A stretch of 64,000 bases of DNA from Anseranas semipalmata. Taxonomy: Eukaryota; Chordata; Aves; Anseriformes; Anseranatidae. Numbering within the stretch: the first letter of the stretch is position 1; each line of letters starts with the position of its first letter. The position numbers were made by a program, and so were the translations under genes. A model generated the notes under the pieces. The model did not search any database, had not been told where the DNA came from, and saw only the letters and a list, made by a program, of their open reading frames with translations. The stretch is taken from assembly GCA_013399115.1 (NCBI GenBank), contig VXAA01000619.1:157763-221762 (forward strand), read 5' to 3'. Below, piece after piece: positions 1-11,480 of this stretch.

Positions 1-1137
1 ATGCCAGAGCAGCTCAGAAAACAAGTGTAGGTTTTACACCCTCCAGGTAGAGGTGTGCCACAACAGGGCTGATGTACGCGGAGGCACTGGCCAAAGTCTC
101 CCCAACGGGCTAAGCAGCAGCCAGAACACAGATATATCACTTTGGGCACATGAAAGAAAGAATAGATTAAAGCAACAGAATTCCTCCAAAATGTGCTTGG
201 TCAGTAAGTGTTAAAGTGAAGCTTTGTAAAAACTGAAAATGAAGCTAGGCAGCAGCAAATGAAGCTAATCCTTTTATTAAAGGAATTTATTAAATCCCTT
301 TTATTAACAAAAACTGTCACATATGTTACTAAGAATTGAAAAAAAATCCATGAAATCTAAAGAGTATGAAATAGTTAATTTAAACTTCTTAAACCACTAA
401 ATACAAAGAATTGAATGCAATAAATTCTAAAAAGCAAATGTTAAGGATTACTCAGAAATAATCCCTTATTTTATTTATAGTTCCAAATAATGTGTGTTAT
501 TTTATAGCAATGAATTTTCAAGCAGACAGACAAAGGTCTAGATTGTTATAGGTCTGAGTAAATATACTTGTTGCTAATGGAGTGTTTACCCTTGCCTGCC
601 AGGCTGTGAATCCATGTCCCTTTGTCACCACAAAGAAGTCCAGCAGCTACACTGCTTTTAATAGCACATCAGATTATTTCAGTTCGTGTCATCACTGAGA
701 GTGACGAAGCAAGATACAATGCATTATGGAACAAGGAGGACTAAATGTATTTGGTATAGCAGGATACCTTTCTGCTGTAGGCCCACCTGTGTTCTCCACC
801 AGTACCTCAGCAGTGCTGAGCTTTAAATTACAACATCATTTATCTTTCAGCTTCCTGACCTAGTTGAGAACTATGTGTCTAAATAAGTCTGAGAGGAGCA
901 AGTTAAAAGCCTGAAAAAGGGATGTAGAACAATCAGCCAAAAATGTCATCAAAAGAGACTTAATCTAAAATGCTGCCTTATTCCTACCTGTAAATGCATC
1001 CCTGAGTTAAGTGCCCTGTCAAGCTGAGATCTGGAAAACAAAACTGCTAGTGATTATGTACCTAAGCTAGGCATTTATATAGGCAAAATTTTGACTTTTT
1101 TTTTTTCCTCAGGAAAAAGCTGATGTTTAGAAAACAC
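1..1137. other. AT-rich non-coding DNA, no gene seen
   Basis: Unique-looking AT-rich sequence with stop codons in every frame and a short T run near 1098-1107. I see no coding region, RNA gene or complete repeat here. It is consistent with intergenic or intronic vertebrate DNA. Confidence 0.6.
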
Positions 1138-1138
1138 T

Positions 1139-1200
1139 GAGAGTTAGCATACTGACTTCAAAATAGAAGACCTGCGTTCTGCTTCTTCCTCAGCCTGAAC
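1139..1200 (+). repeat. Possible MIR-like SINE relic (tRNA-like head)
   Basis: The order of words GTTAGCATACTGACTT, then an A-rich spacer, then AGACCTGCGTTCTGC follows the tRNA-derived head of MIR-type amniote SINEs (A-box-like region, then the 'gagacctgggttc' B-box region). The match is by eye against remembered family structure and is heavily diverged. A chance resemblance is possible. Confidence 0.3.
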
Positions 1201-2429
1201 GGGGTTCAAATTAATCTTCAATATTCAGAAAAATGTTCCAGTTACGCATGTTATAAACCAGTCCTGGTGGAACATCCTCTTCCTCATTGTTCAGGCTTGG
1301 AAACTTTTATGCAAAAGTAAAACCTGTAAAGACAAGAGAGCAGGCTCAGTCTAATTGTCAGACTGACCCAATATGCAAAATCTAGCACTGGATACTGTGC
1401 TGTGATGTGCTTATGCGTCTTATGTTACATATAAGTAGAAAATAGCCCCGAAAGCAAAGCCACCCTGGGGTAATTCTTCTAGCCTGTAGGTTAAAATTCA
1501 GGTTTCAAGGCTTGCAGGATGAAAGTTCAGCCCAGGTCTTTTCTTTCTTTCCAGTCTTCACATGGAGATCCTTATTCTTTGGGTCTGGACTTGGCTTTCT
1601 TAAGTCATTCCAGACTTTGTTGCTGCTTTCTAGTATTAGCTGTAGTAGATGTCAAAGGAAAGCTAGTCTGTGTTGGAACATGTCCCTGTCTGGGGCAAAT
1701 GTTGTGTAAGTTTTCATTTTTTTTTTTATCTGTTGAGGTCTTCCAACATGCTGCATTTCTTTTTACTTTATTTAAGTACTGTTCAAGGAGCACATCTGAA
1801 GAATTAAACTGAGAGCCTTGGTCTGCTCTGAAGAAATCTCCTTTGAGTGACCTGCATATATAGTTAATTTTAGCAGCTGTTTTCTTCTTTCCTCTACCTC
1901 TCTTTTATCTTTATTGGGAAAAATGGACTTCTGTTAGTCTACAAACAATTGAACGTGTTCTGGGTAGGTCTACACAAACATACAGAAGTGAACAGAAGAA
2001 GGGAAATGTAACACCAGCTCAAGTAAAAGTGTATTAAAGCAGATCTCTTAATTGAGGATTTCTTTCTGAATGATTATTCTATACAATGGTGTTATGCCAA
2101 TAAAGCTAAGAACTCATTAAGGAAATGTGAGATGTTTGTTCTGAGAACTTAAAAGGTAAAGGAGATCTCTTCTTTAACCTGATAATATTCAAAGTTAGAG
2201 GAAGAAAAATAAAATAACGCATTATCATTTCATACTACGAAACTAATTCTTTCCTTGGTTGCACATGGCTCCTATTGACCTCTGAGAATCATTTCCACAG
2301 ATCTGCTAAGAGAATGTTGCCCTAAATATATAACTAGTAGGAAAAAAATATCTAAATTTTCCACGAGGAAACAGTACAACTTTATACTGCAGTTAAATCC
2401 AAGAGGTTGATGTCCCTTATAAAGATTGC
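1201..2429. other. AT-rich non-coding DNA, no gene seen
   Basis: No supported gene. Short overlapping open frames at 1512-1812 on both strands lack coding texture and are of chance length. No recognisable repeat was seen. Confidence 0.55.
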
Positions 2430-2915
2430 TTTTCAAGAAAATGGATCCGTACCACGGGGCCCATTCCTCAGGACCAGACTGCTCCAACATGGCTCCCCCA
2501 CGGGCAGCAGCTCCCGCCAGGCCTCCTGCTCCTGCGTGGGCTCCTCTCCACGGGCTGCAGCTCTGGCCCGGGGCCTGCTCCTGCAGGGGCTCCCATGGGC
2601 CGCAGCCTCCTTCAGGCCACATCCACCTGCTCCATGGGGGCTCCTCCACGGGCTGCAGCGTGGAGATCTGCTCCGTGGGGTACCCATGGGCTGCAGGGGG
2701 ACGGCCTGCTCCACCATGGGCCTCTCCGTGGGCCGCAGGGGAACTTCTGCTGCGGCGCCTGGAGCCCCTCCTGCCCTCCTTCTGCACTGACCTGGGTGTC
2801 TGCAGGGCTGTTTCTCTCACATTTCTCACTCCTCTCTCCCAGCTGCTGTTGGAAATTTCTGATGGAATTTCAATTGCCTGTCTAATTGTTGGTTCAATTT
2901 TCATTAAAATTAAGA
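2430..2915 (+). repeat. GC-rich dispersed repeat, probable LTR-derived fragment
   Basis: GC content rises sharply over about 2440-2790 against an AT-rich surround. The block contains an imperfect internal repeat built on the word 'ccatgggctgcag' or 'ccacgggctgcag', at about 2544-2560, 2593-2605, 2644-2658, 2683-2700 and 2726-2742. It is followed by 'ctcctgccctccttctgcactgacc' style sequence and 'ctcctctctcccagctgctgtt'. I recall this combination as a dispersed GC-rich element in avian genomes, probably an endogenous-retrovirus LTR region, but I cannot name the family. Both strands stay open for long stretches (2272-2904 minus; 2407-2920 plus in several frames) because the stop-poor GC-rich sequence lacks TAA and TAG, not because a host gene is present. 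Orientation is a guess. Confidence 0.55.
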
Positions 2916-5900
2916 GATGAAATGATGTTGCATATTCTATTCCTTACAGTTACCTGAGTTCATATCTCCAAAAGAAGGGTGAGACCACAGAAAGAATGTG
3001 TTTCTCTTAATTGAATTTTCCTCCCAATCTTCCACATGACCTTCCTGTGACACTTGTATGCAGTTGACTTTTTTCTTCCTTTCACAGACTGAGAAAAACC
3101 AAACAAATAAACAAATTTGCCAAGAGACCTAAAGGTTCAGCAAAGTGCTTTTTAAAACAACAATAAACTACAGCCTATGTTTCAGTGTCTTAGGTAAACA
3201 AAGTAATTATCATTTTATCTTAATTGTTACTAATTCTATTAAACCAGCTGCATAACTAAGTTAAAATGACACAGTATAATTTGTAAACAAAGCTGAGCTA
3301 GATTTGTATTCAATTCACACAATTTTAACAGTATTTTTGTGTCTAACTGGACAGTTCTTTCTAATTCTGTTTCAATTGTTTTTTTTATCAGTTTCCAGTC
3401 AACACAATATGTAAGGTTTACTTACAGTATGTTAAAGCTACAGATAAAAGAAAGGCATAGTCTATGTTAATATATATCAAACAAAACAGAATCTTGTTAA
3501 AATAACTGACAGTTGGGTGGTTTTATCCTGATAAAAATATTCCTAAATACTGTTGTCTAGGCTCTGTTCTGTCCATATGTTAATTATTTGACTATTATTT
3601 GATTTTTCTGAACATGGGTGAAAAGTCGTGAAGTCACTTGAAATTAGAGGATTTAATGCTGGAGGAGGTTGACAGTACTGCACTTATTTCAAGTACTCTC
3701 ACCCATTTGTATAGGTCTGCCAGAATAGCTTGACAAAGGAAGGTTTTTGCAAATGAATTTCTACCTGCATATGCTCCGATTTAGTTGAATATTATCTCAT
3801 TTTCAGAGAATATATTGAGTTACAGTGCCTATAGATGTAATATAGCTCCAGACATATTTAGAGAAATTATTCACTATCTACTAGCAGTTTATCACATAAT
3901 TCTGTGTAGAAAAAATAAGTCTGAATGCTAGCTGATTTATAGAATAAAGAAAAACAACTGCCAAACAAATTATTTGTAAAGAATTATTGACCAAGCTCTA
4001 GTCGTCCCTGGAAGCTGAATTGTGCTGTTTTTTCTTTCTTCCCAAGAGATCTTACTGTATGCAGCTTTCCCGATAAGACTTTATTTTGCTCCTAAAAGTT
4101 TTATTTATTTATTTGTAATTCTCCATCAATTTAACCATTCAGGTTTAATCATTGCTATACTGATTATGGTTCTGTCCTGAATGGTATATATAGTCAGGTC
4201 TTGATATGGGTTGGTAAATAGTGTAATGATCCAAAGAAACCTCTGCACTTCCATTCTTACTGCTATTTTCCATATTAAACTTCCACTTCTCTCTCATTGC
4301 AAATGGAGCTGGAATAATCTGAAACAGAGAAACACCCTCTGGCACATACCAACCCATATGCACATATTTAGGGGGTAGTATAGTCAAAAGAGTGCATTGT
4401 CTCCCTTTCTTTAGCTACCTGCTGCCTAGGCATCTGAGAAGAGCTTGGATTAGACAACAAATGAGAAAACATAACTAACATATCTTTAACTCATTCCTTG
4501 AGAGGTATAACTTTGGCGGTTTGATGCCTAATATGGAGTTTAGCATTTATGCATAAGTAAAATAGGTGCACTGAGTGACAGAAACAAGCATTTTATTGGG
4601 GAAATGTGCACTCTGCATTAATGGTACATGTAATTTTTAACCAGTCTGGTTCTTTGAACAATTTGTTCCAGCTAAGAACAGATTGAGCTGTTCTTTGAAT
4701 CATTCTTCAGCAGGCAGTGCAGTGTGAGTTTATGATGACTTTTCTTTGTGCTGTAGCTGAGTTCATTTAAGGTAAAACTTGCTGAAGCGCAGAAGGTTTG
4801 TAAAAGTACTGTGCACTGCCTACAATACAGTAGGCTTGGCATGAAGGCCTTTATGTGGACTGTATATATTGCATTTAAGCAATCAACACACATAGTTTTC
4901 TAGTAACTTAATGGTTTGTTTTCAGTTGTATATCCCAGACATTCTCGACATTTAAATGTTAATCTTGCTTTGTATATAGACTTCTCTTGATGAGTATCAC
5001 AGCAGAATGTATTCAGGGAATTGAACATGAGGCTGGTCATGGGAGGTTTCCCCCTTCTCCGTGAACTGCTGTGAGACTTAGAACTAGCACTACCAGCTTT
5101 CAGGAGGGGAAGTGGATATACTTGTAAAGCAAATAGGCATAGCTGCTGTGGAAAGCAGTACAATTTGGAGGTGGAAACTATAACATTGAGGGATATGTTT
5201 GGGTCCAAGGCAGTCCAAGAGAGGTCTATGAATTGTATTTATAACTTAAAGCACTTTTGAATACACAGGCACCATTACTTCTATGAATTTTCTGTAGATT
5301 CCTGCAGTCTGAGGTCTTAACATGGACTGATTTATACAAATTAAAAATTACCAAACCTGATGCAACTTCAGGATTGCAAAACTATAAAATTTTACTTTTT
5401 CCCAGTTAGGTGTACTAGTCCTTTTGATTCTACACTGCAAGGGTCTCACTGAAACTATTGAGAACCAAAAGTAGAAGTCATAATTGCAGTTTAATGAAAC
5501 CAATTTTAAACATTCCTTTTATCTCTGCTGCGATGTTTATTGTCACAGTTCAAGTTTTCTCTTTTTAGACAAATTCAAGCCATTTGCTAACCTGTTCATG
5601 CTAAATGTCACCCTGTAAAATAAGTAGCTTTGACAAATCTGCCCCCACTCTACTACCCCAGCAAGTTAAAAATATCACAGTCACATTCCTGCTTTTTGAA
5701 ATGGAAAAGGTGACTGTCATTTGTCATTTCTTCTGAAAAATACCATTGTGTTACTTGTAGGAACTCTGGAGAAGCTCTGAATTTCAGTTAATACCTTAAG
5801 CAAAACAAAACCCCATTACTGAGCAAGTGTTTATGGAATTTCTGTGTACTGGGGCTCAGGTAGCAACCATAGCAGAATTTCTAATTATTTTTTTTAAAGG

Positions 5901-8900
5901 TAAGGGTGAGATCTAAATAACAATCACTTACCTACTATGCACATTTTCCAGAAAAATGCCAAACTTTCACACAAACCCAACCTACCTGCAGATGTACTAG
6001 ATGGTGCAAAAACATTGAAATGCTTACCTAGAAACCTAGTTAAGCAATTTAAAAGTTAGTATTCCCTGTTAATGTGATAGTGACATGAGCATTTGGTGGG
6101 TGTTCAGTTACCTAGTAGTTACCTAGAGACATTAGGGGTACACAGATGAAGATGCCTAAGTCTCCCAGGGAGCCCAGTCTGGTACATGTGTTCTAAGAGC
6201 ACCCAGCAACGTGGGGCTCACCAAAAGGTAAAGGCAACAGTGGCTGCTTTTGCCCAAAATATTACCACAGGAAGAGAAGAACACGAATCCTTTGCTTATT
6301 AGCCTGAAGTTGGATTATTCATCTAGAAACATGGGTGGAAGCTTCACCTGCCTGAACCTGAAGAGGTTCAAATCTGTACCTCCCAGCTTCCAAAGAGACA
6401 AGCTGGGACAGAATATGCAGTAAGCATAGTCGGGGGATTTCATCCCCCTCTAGCATGTGGAAGCTACTACTAAGCAGCCAAGTGGGTAAGATTCAAGTTT
6501 CAGAGAGTGAGAAAGAGAGCAGCCACTTGAGTTTGGATGGGGTGGAAGGAGCATTTTGTTCTGGACTGGGGTAATGGACCTGGTTAACTTGTTCTGGCTG
6601 ATGTTCCTGGAGCTGTTTTTGTGAAGGGAATGATAAAGACTATCGAAAAATGTTAGTTGTCTGCCCCCCTATTTCCCCTTTCACCTCCCCCAAAAGAGAA
6701 AAATGAAGCAAGAGCTCTCCAGATTGCAGCATTAGTTTATGAGTGAATAATGCAATGATGATTTCTGTACAAATTGAAATTATAATTAGACAGTCCTGTG
6801 GCCCCCAGCATTATAGTATTTAAACATCTGATGATTTTTAATACATTTAGGCTCACAAAAATTCCTAGAAAGTAGGCAAATGGATAATTTTTAGCTCCCA
6901 GTAGTAAGATGGTTACCCAGTTATTATCCAACCTTTTAAATACCCAACACACATACACATTCACATAGACTGTAAAAATATTAGTCACAAAATTACATGC
7001 ACAAAATTGCAATGACGCTTTAACAGATCTCTTTTTGAAACTGCAGTTTTCAGCTTCTTGTTAAAGTCTGCTCTTCAGTCCTCATTTTTTTTTTTTTTAA
7101 GCTTAGCTTTCTGTCCTGAACATTGTATTAGCTATATAATGGATGCTATGATACCACGTCTTTATTTCAAGAGTTTCAACTGAGTTGGCAGCCAATCAGT
7201 GTGTGCCCCTGTGCCCTCATTTGAAATAAGCTGAAGCCTGTGGCTCCTTCAGGTAGATTCTGTCAATTTGGTATGAAAAATGATAAGGGACGAGCTCTGT
7301 CTTCTGAAGAACTGATGCTAAAGGTAGCAATATCGTTTGACCCTAGGGACTGTTGGATGGCTGCTTTGTACTGTAAAAGAGCTGAAAGAAATAGCTTGGC
7401 TTTGGGGGTTTTTATGTCTCTGAAGTAGAATATGAAGTACCTGATGAGGAAGTTATGGTTCAAAGGAAGGTTACAAAAATAACAGCAGCCATCCTAAACT
7501 TATCTAAAAGATTTACAAGAAGTCTGCTACAATGTGTGGGTTTTGACCTCCAGGAACACTAAATTTTATTCATCTTGTGCTGAGGAACAAAATGCACTTG
7601 GAGCATTAAATCAGCTTCATTTTTGTACTCGAGTGCTTATGGGATTTGGAGCAGAGGTTTAGATTATAAGGAAATAGTTGTCAAGTGTAAAGTATAATTA
7701 AGACAGTTTTGGTGCCAGAACCAAGATTTTATTTTTCCTGTGGACCAAAGAATTTAGTTTTTCTCAGCTCTTAATATAGATAGAGTGGGAAGGAGGGTAT
7801 TTTTTTCTCTTATCTGAATAGTCAAAAATGCACTAATATGACATTTGTGTTGCATGAACTGACAGTTTTACAATGCTGACAGTATACCATGGATTTTCCT
7901 CCTGTTTAGGAGGAACCTAAATGACCTCATACTTTAGAAATCTTCCATGTATTTGAAAGTCTTCCTTAGTACTCACTGTCAGTTTAACTAGCCTCCCAGT
8001 GTTACATTTCAGGTGCTGCACACAGAGCAAAAGCCTGCTAAATGTCTAGGTTCCCTTGCAAAGTTTTAAACCGTTGCAGTTTTAGAAAGAGTTTGAGAGC
8101 AAACCTCATCTCTCTCCAACTGCTGTCTGTGATGCTAATAGAGTTATTTTACTGAGCTACGTACCAAAGACTTGAGAGTACGTCCAGTCAAGGACTTGGA
8201 CTTCATGTATTATATGATATACAACCTAGGACAACACTTGTTCTAAGAGCCTGTAGTCTTCATATAAAACCGGAGATGAGTAGATAAAAGTGGATGGGAT
8301 GGCAGAGGAAATGATGATCAGAGAGTGGTCAGAGACAGCGTGTGAAGGAGGCACTGAATTCTTTCTTGCAGTTCAATGACCTATACAGACACATAGACAA
8401 GTAATAAGCTTTGTCTTTAAGAGCCACCAGTATAAATCATCAGGCAACAGTAGTTACTTGACATGATTGAGCTCAGAAAAATCCCAAAATTATTGAGTCA
8501 TGACACTGAAATAACAAAGCAGCATCTTTAGGTCTCAGATGTTCAGCAGTCTCTGTTGATTTTTACCTGGGACAGACAAGTCCTCTGAAACTGACAGACA
8601 TGAACATCTGAGGGTATCTGTATGGTAGCTTTGTGAAGCCCTGGTGTGTGTAAGGAGACATAATTTTTTCTGTCCCTTCTTACTCAACAGCAGTTGCAAA
8701 GCTACTGAAGTCACTGGGAGCTAGATTAATCTCTCTCCACACCCCCAGAGGACCTGTCAGTTATGATTGGAGCCTAGTTGATAAGCTTAGACTAAACAGC
8801 TAGGGTTTGAATAGTTGAAGCTAAGTGATATGAATACAGTCTAGGATCTGTCTTCAGTATTCCCCAAAATATTGAATAATTTTCTAAGCCAATCTCTGGA

Positions 8901-9090
8901 CTCAGTTAACCTTCCAAGAGGACAATTTTCCTTTTTTCTGTTACAATTGGTAGAAGATGGGTATTAGGAAAGTCTTTAGGCTTTCTGTCTACTGCAAGAC
9001 AAGCAGACCCTCCATTTGTAATTCAGCTTAACACAGACAGGTGCTTGAAAGGACAGCAAAGAATCCTGAATTCAAATCTGCTGATTTGAA
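2916..9090. other. Unique AT-rich non-coding DNA
   Basis: No gene can be supported over this stretch. It holds homopolymer runs (for example T12 near 7087-7098) and a small hairpin at 6432-6448 (GGGGGAT, loop TTC, ATCCCCC). A weak minus-strand exon-like segment near 4900-5090 is listed separately. The stretch 6100-6500 is a little more GC-rich and contains a B-box-like GGTTCAAATC near 6366, without a convincing repeat around it. Confidence 0.55.
4906..5098 (-). CDS. Weak terminal-exon-like open segment
   Basis: On the minus strand a pyrimidine-rich stretch ending in AAG (reverse complement of about 5099-5125, containing CTTCCCCTCCTG) precedes an open frame rich in S, K and R followed by a Cys-containing tail (SASSKSHSSSRRRGKPP, later KCRECLGYTTE). 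It ends at a stop codon near 4900. I do not recognise the protein. A 65-codon open stretch is not rare by chance in 64 kb, so this is recorded only because its composition looks more protein-like than its neighbours. Confidence 0.12.
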
Positions 9091-9165
9091 TAGTGACTGG
9101 GATTTGGGATCTCTGTTCCAGTCCTTGTTTGCTCACAGGTTTCCAGTGCCCTTGTCTTTGGGTTG
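9091..9165 (+). repeat. Possible MIR-like SINE relic
   Basis: The run GTGACTGGGATTTGGGATCT followed by CTGTTCCAGTCCTTGTTTGC and CTCACAGGTTTCC lines up in order with the head and early body of MIR-type elements ('gactgggactcaggagacctgggttc...tgtgaccttgg'). Divergence is high and no ends are visible, so confidence is low. Confidence 0.25.
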
Positions 9166-9536
9166 CACATGACATGTGAAAGACACCAAGTTATAGGTCT
9201 CACCTCAGTCAAAGTGCCTGGCTTGCAATGCCCACAGATGGCCCCTCTCAGTTTGGAAGTGGTGTGGCTAAATCCACAGTGCACCTCTGCCTTCCTTCCA
9301 GGTCTGAGCTAGCTTAGGCAAAAGTCAATTTAAGCATCTCTGTACTCTCAGAACGAACCTGCCTTTTACTTCTCTGTGCCCAGTTCCTATCAATTAAACA
9401 TACCCATCCTTCTCTCACATCATGAAAATAAAAGTGTTCAAAACATTGGACAGATGAAGTACTACAGAAATGGGTCCTGCTAAACAAGGCGTCAGTATAC
9501 ATTGTTCTGCGTATACTGAAACAAAAAAGTGTCAGT

Positions 9537-9567
9537 TCATTTATTTATTTATTTATTTATCTATTTA
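9537..9567 (+). repeat. (TTTA)n microsatellite
   Basis: About seven units of TTTA/TTAT with one ATCT interruption. It lies about 35 bp before a CR1 3' tail. Confidence 0.9.
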
Positions 9568-9603
9568 ATTCATGCACTTAGTCACATGGTCTAAAATTTT
9601 GGG

Positions 9604-9690
9604 TAGACCTGTGCAGTGCCGGGAGTTGGACTCAATGATCCTTATGGGTCCTTTCCAACTCTGGATATTCTATGATTCTATGATTCTATG
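9604..9690 (+). mobile_element. CR1 LINE, short 3' terminal fragment
   Basis: Contains the avian CR1 3'-UTR signature 'tgccgggagttggactcaatgatc', then 'ggtcctttccaact', and ends with ATTCTATG direct repeats. CR1 elements end in such short octamer repeats rather than poly-A. Only about 87 bp survives, a very short 5' truncation, so no ORF is left. The few differences from the consensus I remember suggest a moderately old insertion. Confidence 0.9.
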
Positions 9691-11177
9691 TATAATGGTG
9701 TAATTCGGCTTGCATTGTTTGGTGGGACAGAAGGACTGTGGGTGACTGTGGGAGGAAATTTGTTTCCTGTAGGAACTGCAGTAGGTGAGGAAAAAAATGT
9801 GTAAGACAAGGAGGCACAATGTAAAAGAGGAAAATTATGATAGAATCGTATCTATTTATATCTATGCATATACAGAGAAATATTAAAATGTTTCTCTCTT
9901 AAAGCAATAATATCAGCTTTATTATATATCACAGGAAAGAAATGTGTCCTGCCTGGTATGTACATTTGGGAAACGGGATAGTTACTGTGTGATAGTTTAG
10001 TCCAGCTCCACTAAATCATTAGCTTGGCCATTGTCACTGGGAGAACAAACTTCAAAAACTTGGAGTCAGATGTACCAAAAAATTTAGATACAAAAATATT
10101 TTGAAAGATATTTGGAGGATTTACCAAAAACAAACAAACAAACGAAAAATAAGATTTGGATTTAATGCACCTTCCCTTGATGCAGTTTCCCTTGATTCCA
10201 TTGAGAATTTGCAAATACCCTTGTAACTTTTGGAAATAGATAACCTCAGGTGGAAATCAAGCACCTAACCTGCTAAAACACATTTCAAGGTTTTCCAGGG
10301 TCTAAGTTCACATCAGGACTCAGGTGCTGCAGTGCTACCCACACGGTGCTTATGCCCAAGACTGACTACCTTCCAGGTTTACCCAGGAAGGCTCTCAACA
10401 AGCTGGTAATTGACACCACACAGCTCCCCAGAGCAATACAATTGTGTTAGTCTGACAACTCACTTAGGGCAACTGGCTCCCTCTTTAGAAGTATTCAAGC
10501 TTTAAGAGAGAAGACTAAGATGAATCAATTCAGCCATCTTTTACAGTTTGCTCTTTTACTGTAGATACAATGACAATGTTGATGTGTAAGTTAGCAGAGC
10601 AATACACACAAAACACGTGCTTAAACTCATGTGTGGACCCAAAGATAAGGTACAAATAAAACATCCATCTAGTTATGCTTTTATACGCTGAAACAAACCT
10701 TTACTAAAAGAAATTGAGCATTTAGTGGTAGAGTCTGGTCTGGCACATTCACCTGTGTGAAGTGGTTCAGCCATGTACCAGGCAGCTACGTGGTCCACAT
10801 TTTGGCTCAAAGCTGTTTCCATCTCTGGTCACAGCAACTAAAACTAGATGTCTGATCTAACTGAACAACTCAGAGCTTCTGAACCAGGTGCACAGGGTAC
10901 CTATGGAAAGGGAGAAGTATCTTGAGAGAAAGCATTCCGCAATAGTGGACCCCTATATCAAAAAGAAAAAGAGACAAGAGGAAAGTGAAATGATGCTTGT
11001 GTATCTGTTCTCTGAGCCAACATTGATGCAATTAATGAGTTGTATTCTAACAAGTTCTCTCCTGTTTAGAGGGGACATAAAGATAAACTATTGAGAGAAT
11101 CTTCTAGCCTAAATTATTGATGCTAACATAGGAAGCCTAGAAACAAAAATCTAAAAGATTTAAAAAAAAAAAAGTGC
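9691..11177. other. AT-rich non-coding DNA, no gene seen
   Basis: No coding region or RNA gene can be supported. Minor AAAC repeat (about 10127-10144) and a poly-A run (about 11161-11172). The short open frame at 10888-11094 looks like chance. Confidence 0.55.
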
Positions 11178-11480
11178 AGCGAGGTTGTTTAGTCTAAAGA
11201 AAAGAAGACTGAGAGGGACATATCCATAAAAGCAAGAACAATCAGTTCTCCATGTCCATTAAAGACAGAAACAAGTAATGGATGGACCCTGTGACAAGGA
11301 AACTGAAAATGGACATTAGGAAACATTTTTGCAATAGGCAGAACAGTGAAGCTTATTTCACTGCATCGTGACTGTACAGTATCCTTAGGCAAGCAGTAGA
11401 GATCTTTGAACGTAGGAGTATTTGTCAGGATTAGCACAGTTTTAACTGACACTGTCCTGAGGTCTCTGCCATCCCTATGC
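11178..11480 (+). mobile_element. CR1 LINE, old degraded 3' region
   Basis: The segment GAGGTTGTTTAGTCTAAAGA with AAGACTGAGAGGGACA matches the CR1 motif 'gaggctgtttagcctggagaagagaaggctgagggga'. Further on, 'gacaaggaaactgaaaatggacattaggaaacatttt' matches the CR1 motif for the 'LDIRKNFF' region, and the distal part resembles the CR1 3'-UTR. The frame is broken and the ends are indistinct, so this is much older than the CR1 copies at 46.5 and 55.3 kb. Confidence 0.65.

Noticed and set aside
2272..2904. 210-codon open frame on the minus strand and overlapping plus frames up to 164 codons
   Set aside because: They all fall on the GC-rich repeat block. Both strands are open in several frames and the products are low-complexity P/G/A/R/S-rich, as expected for stop-poor repeat DNA.
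6340..6400. B-box-like GGTTCAAATC suggesting a tRNA-derived SINE or tRNA
   Set aside because: No matching A box, no cloverleaf and no SINE body could be traced.
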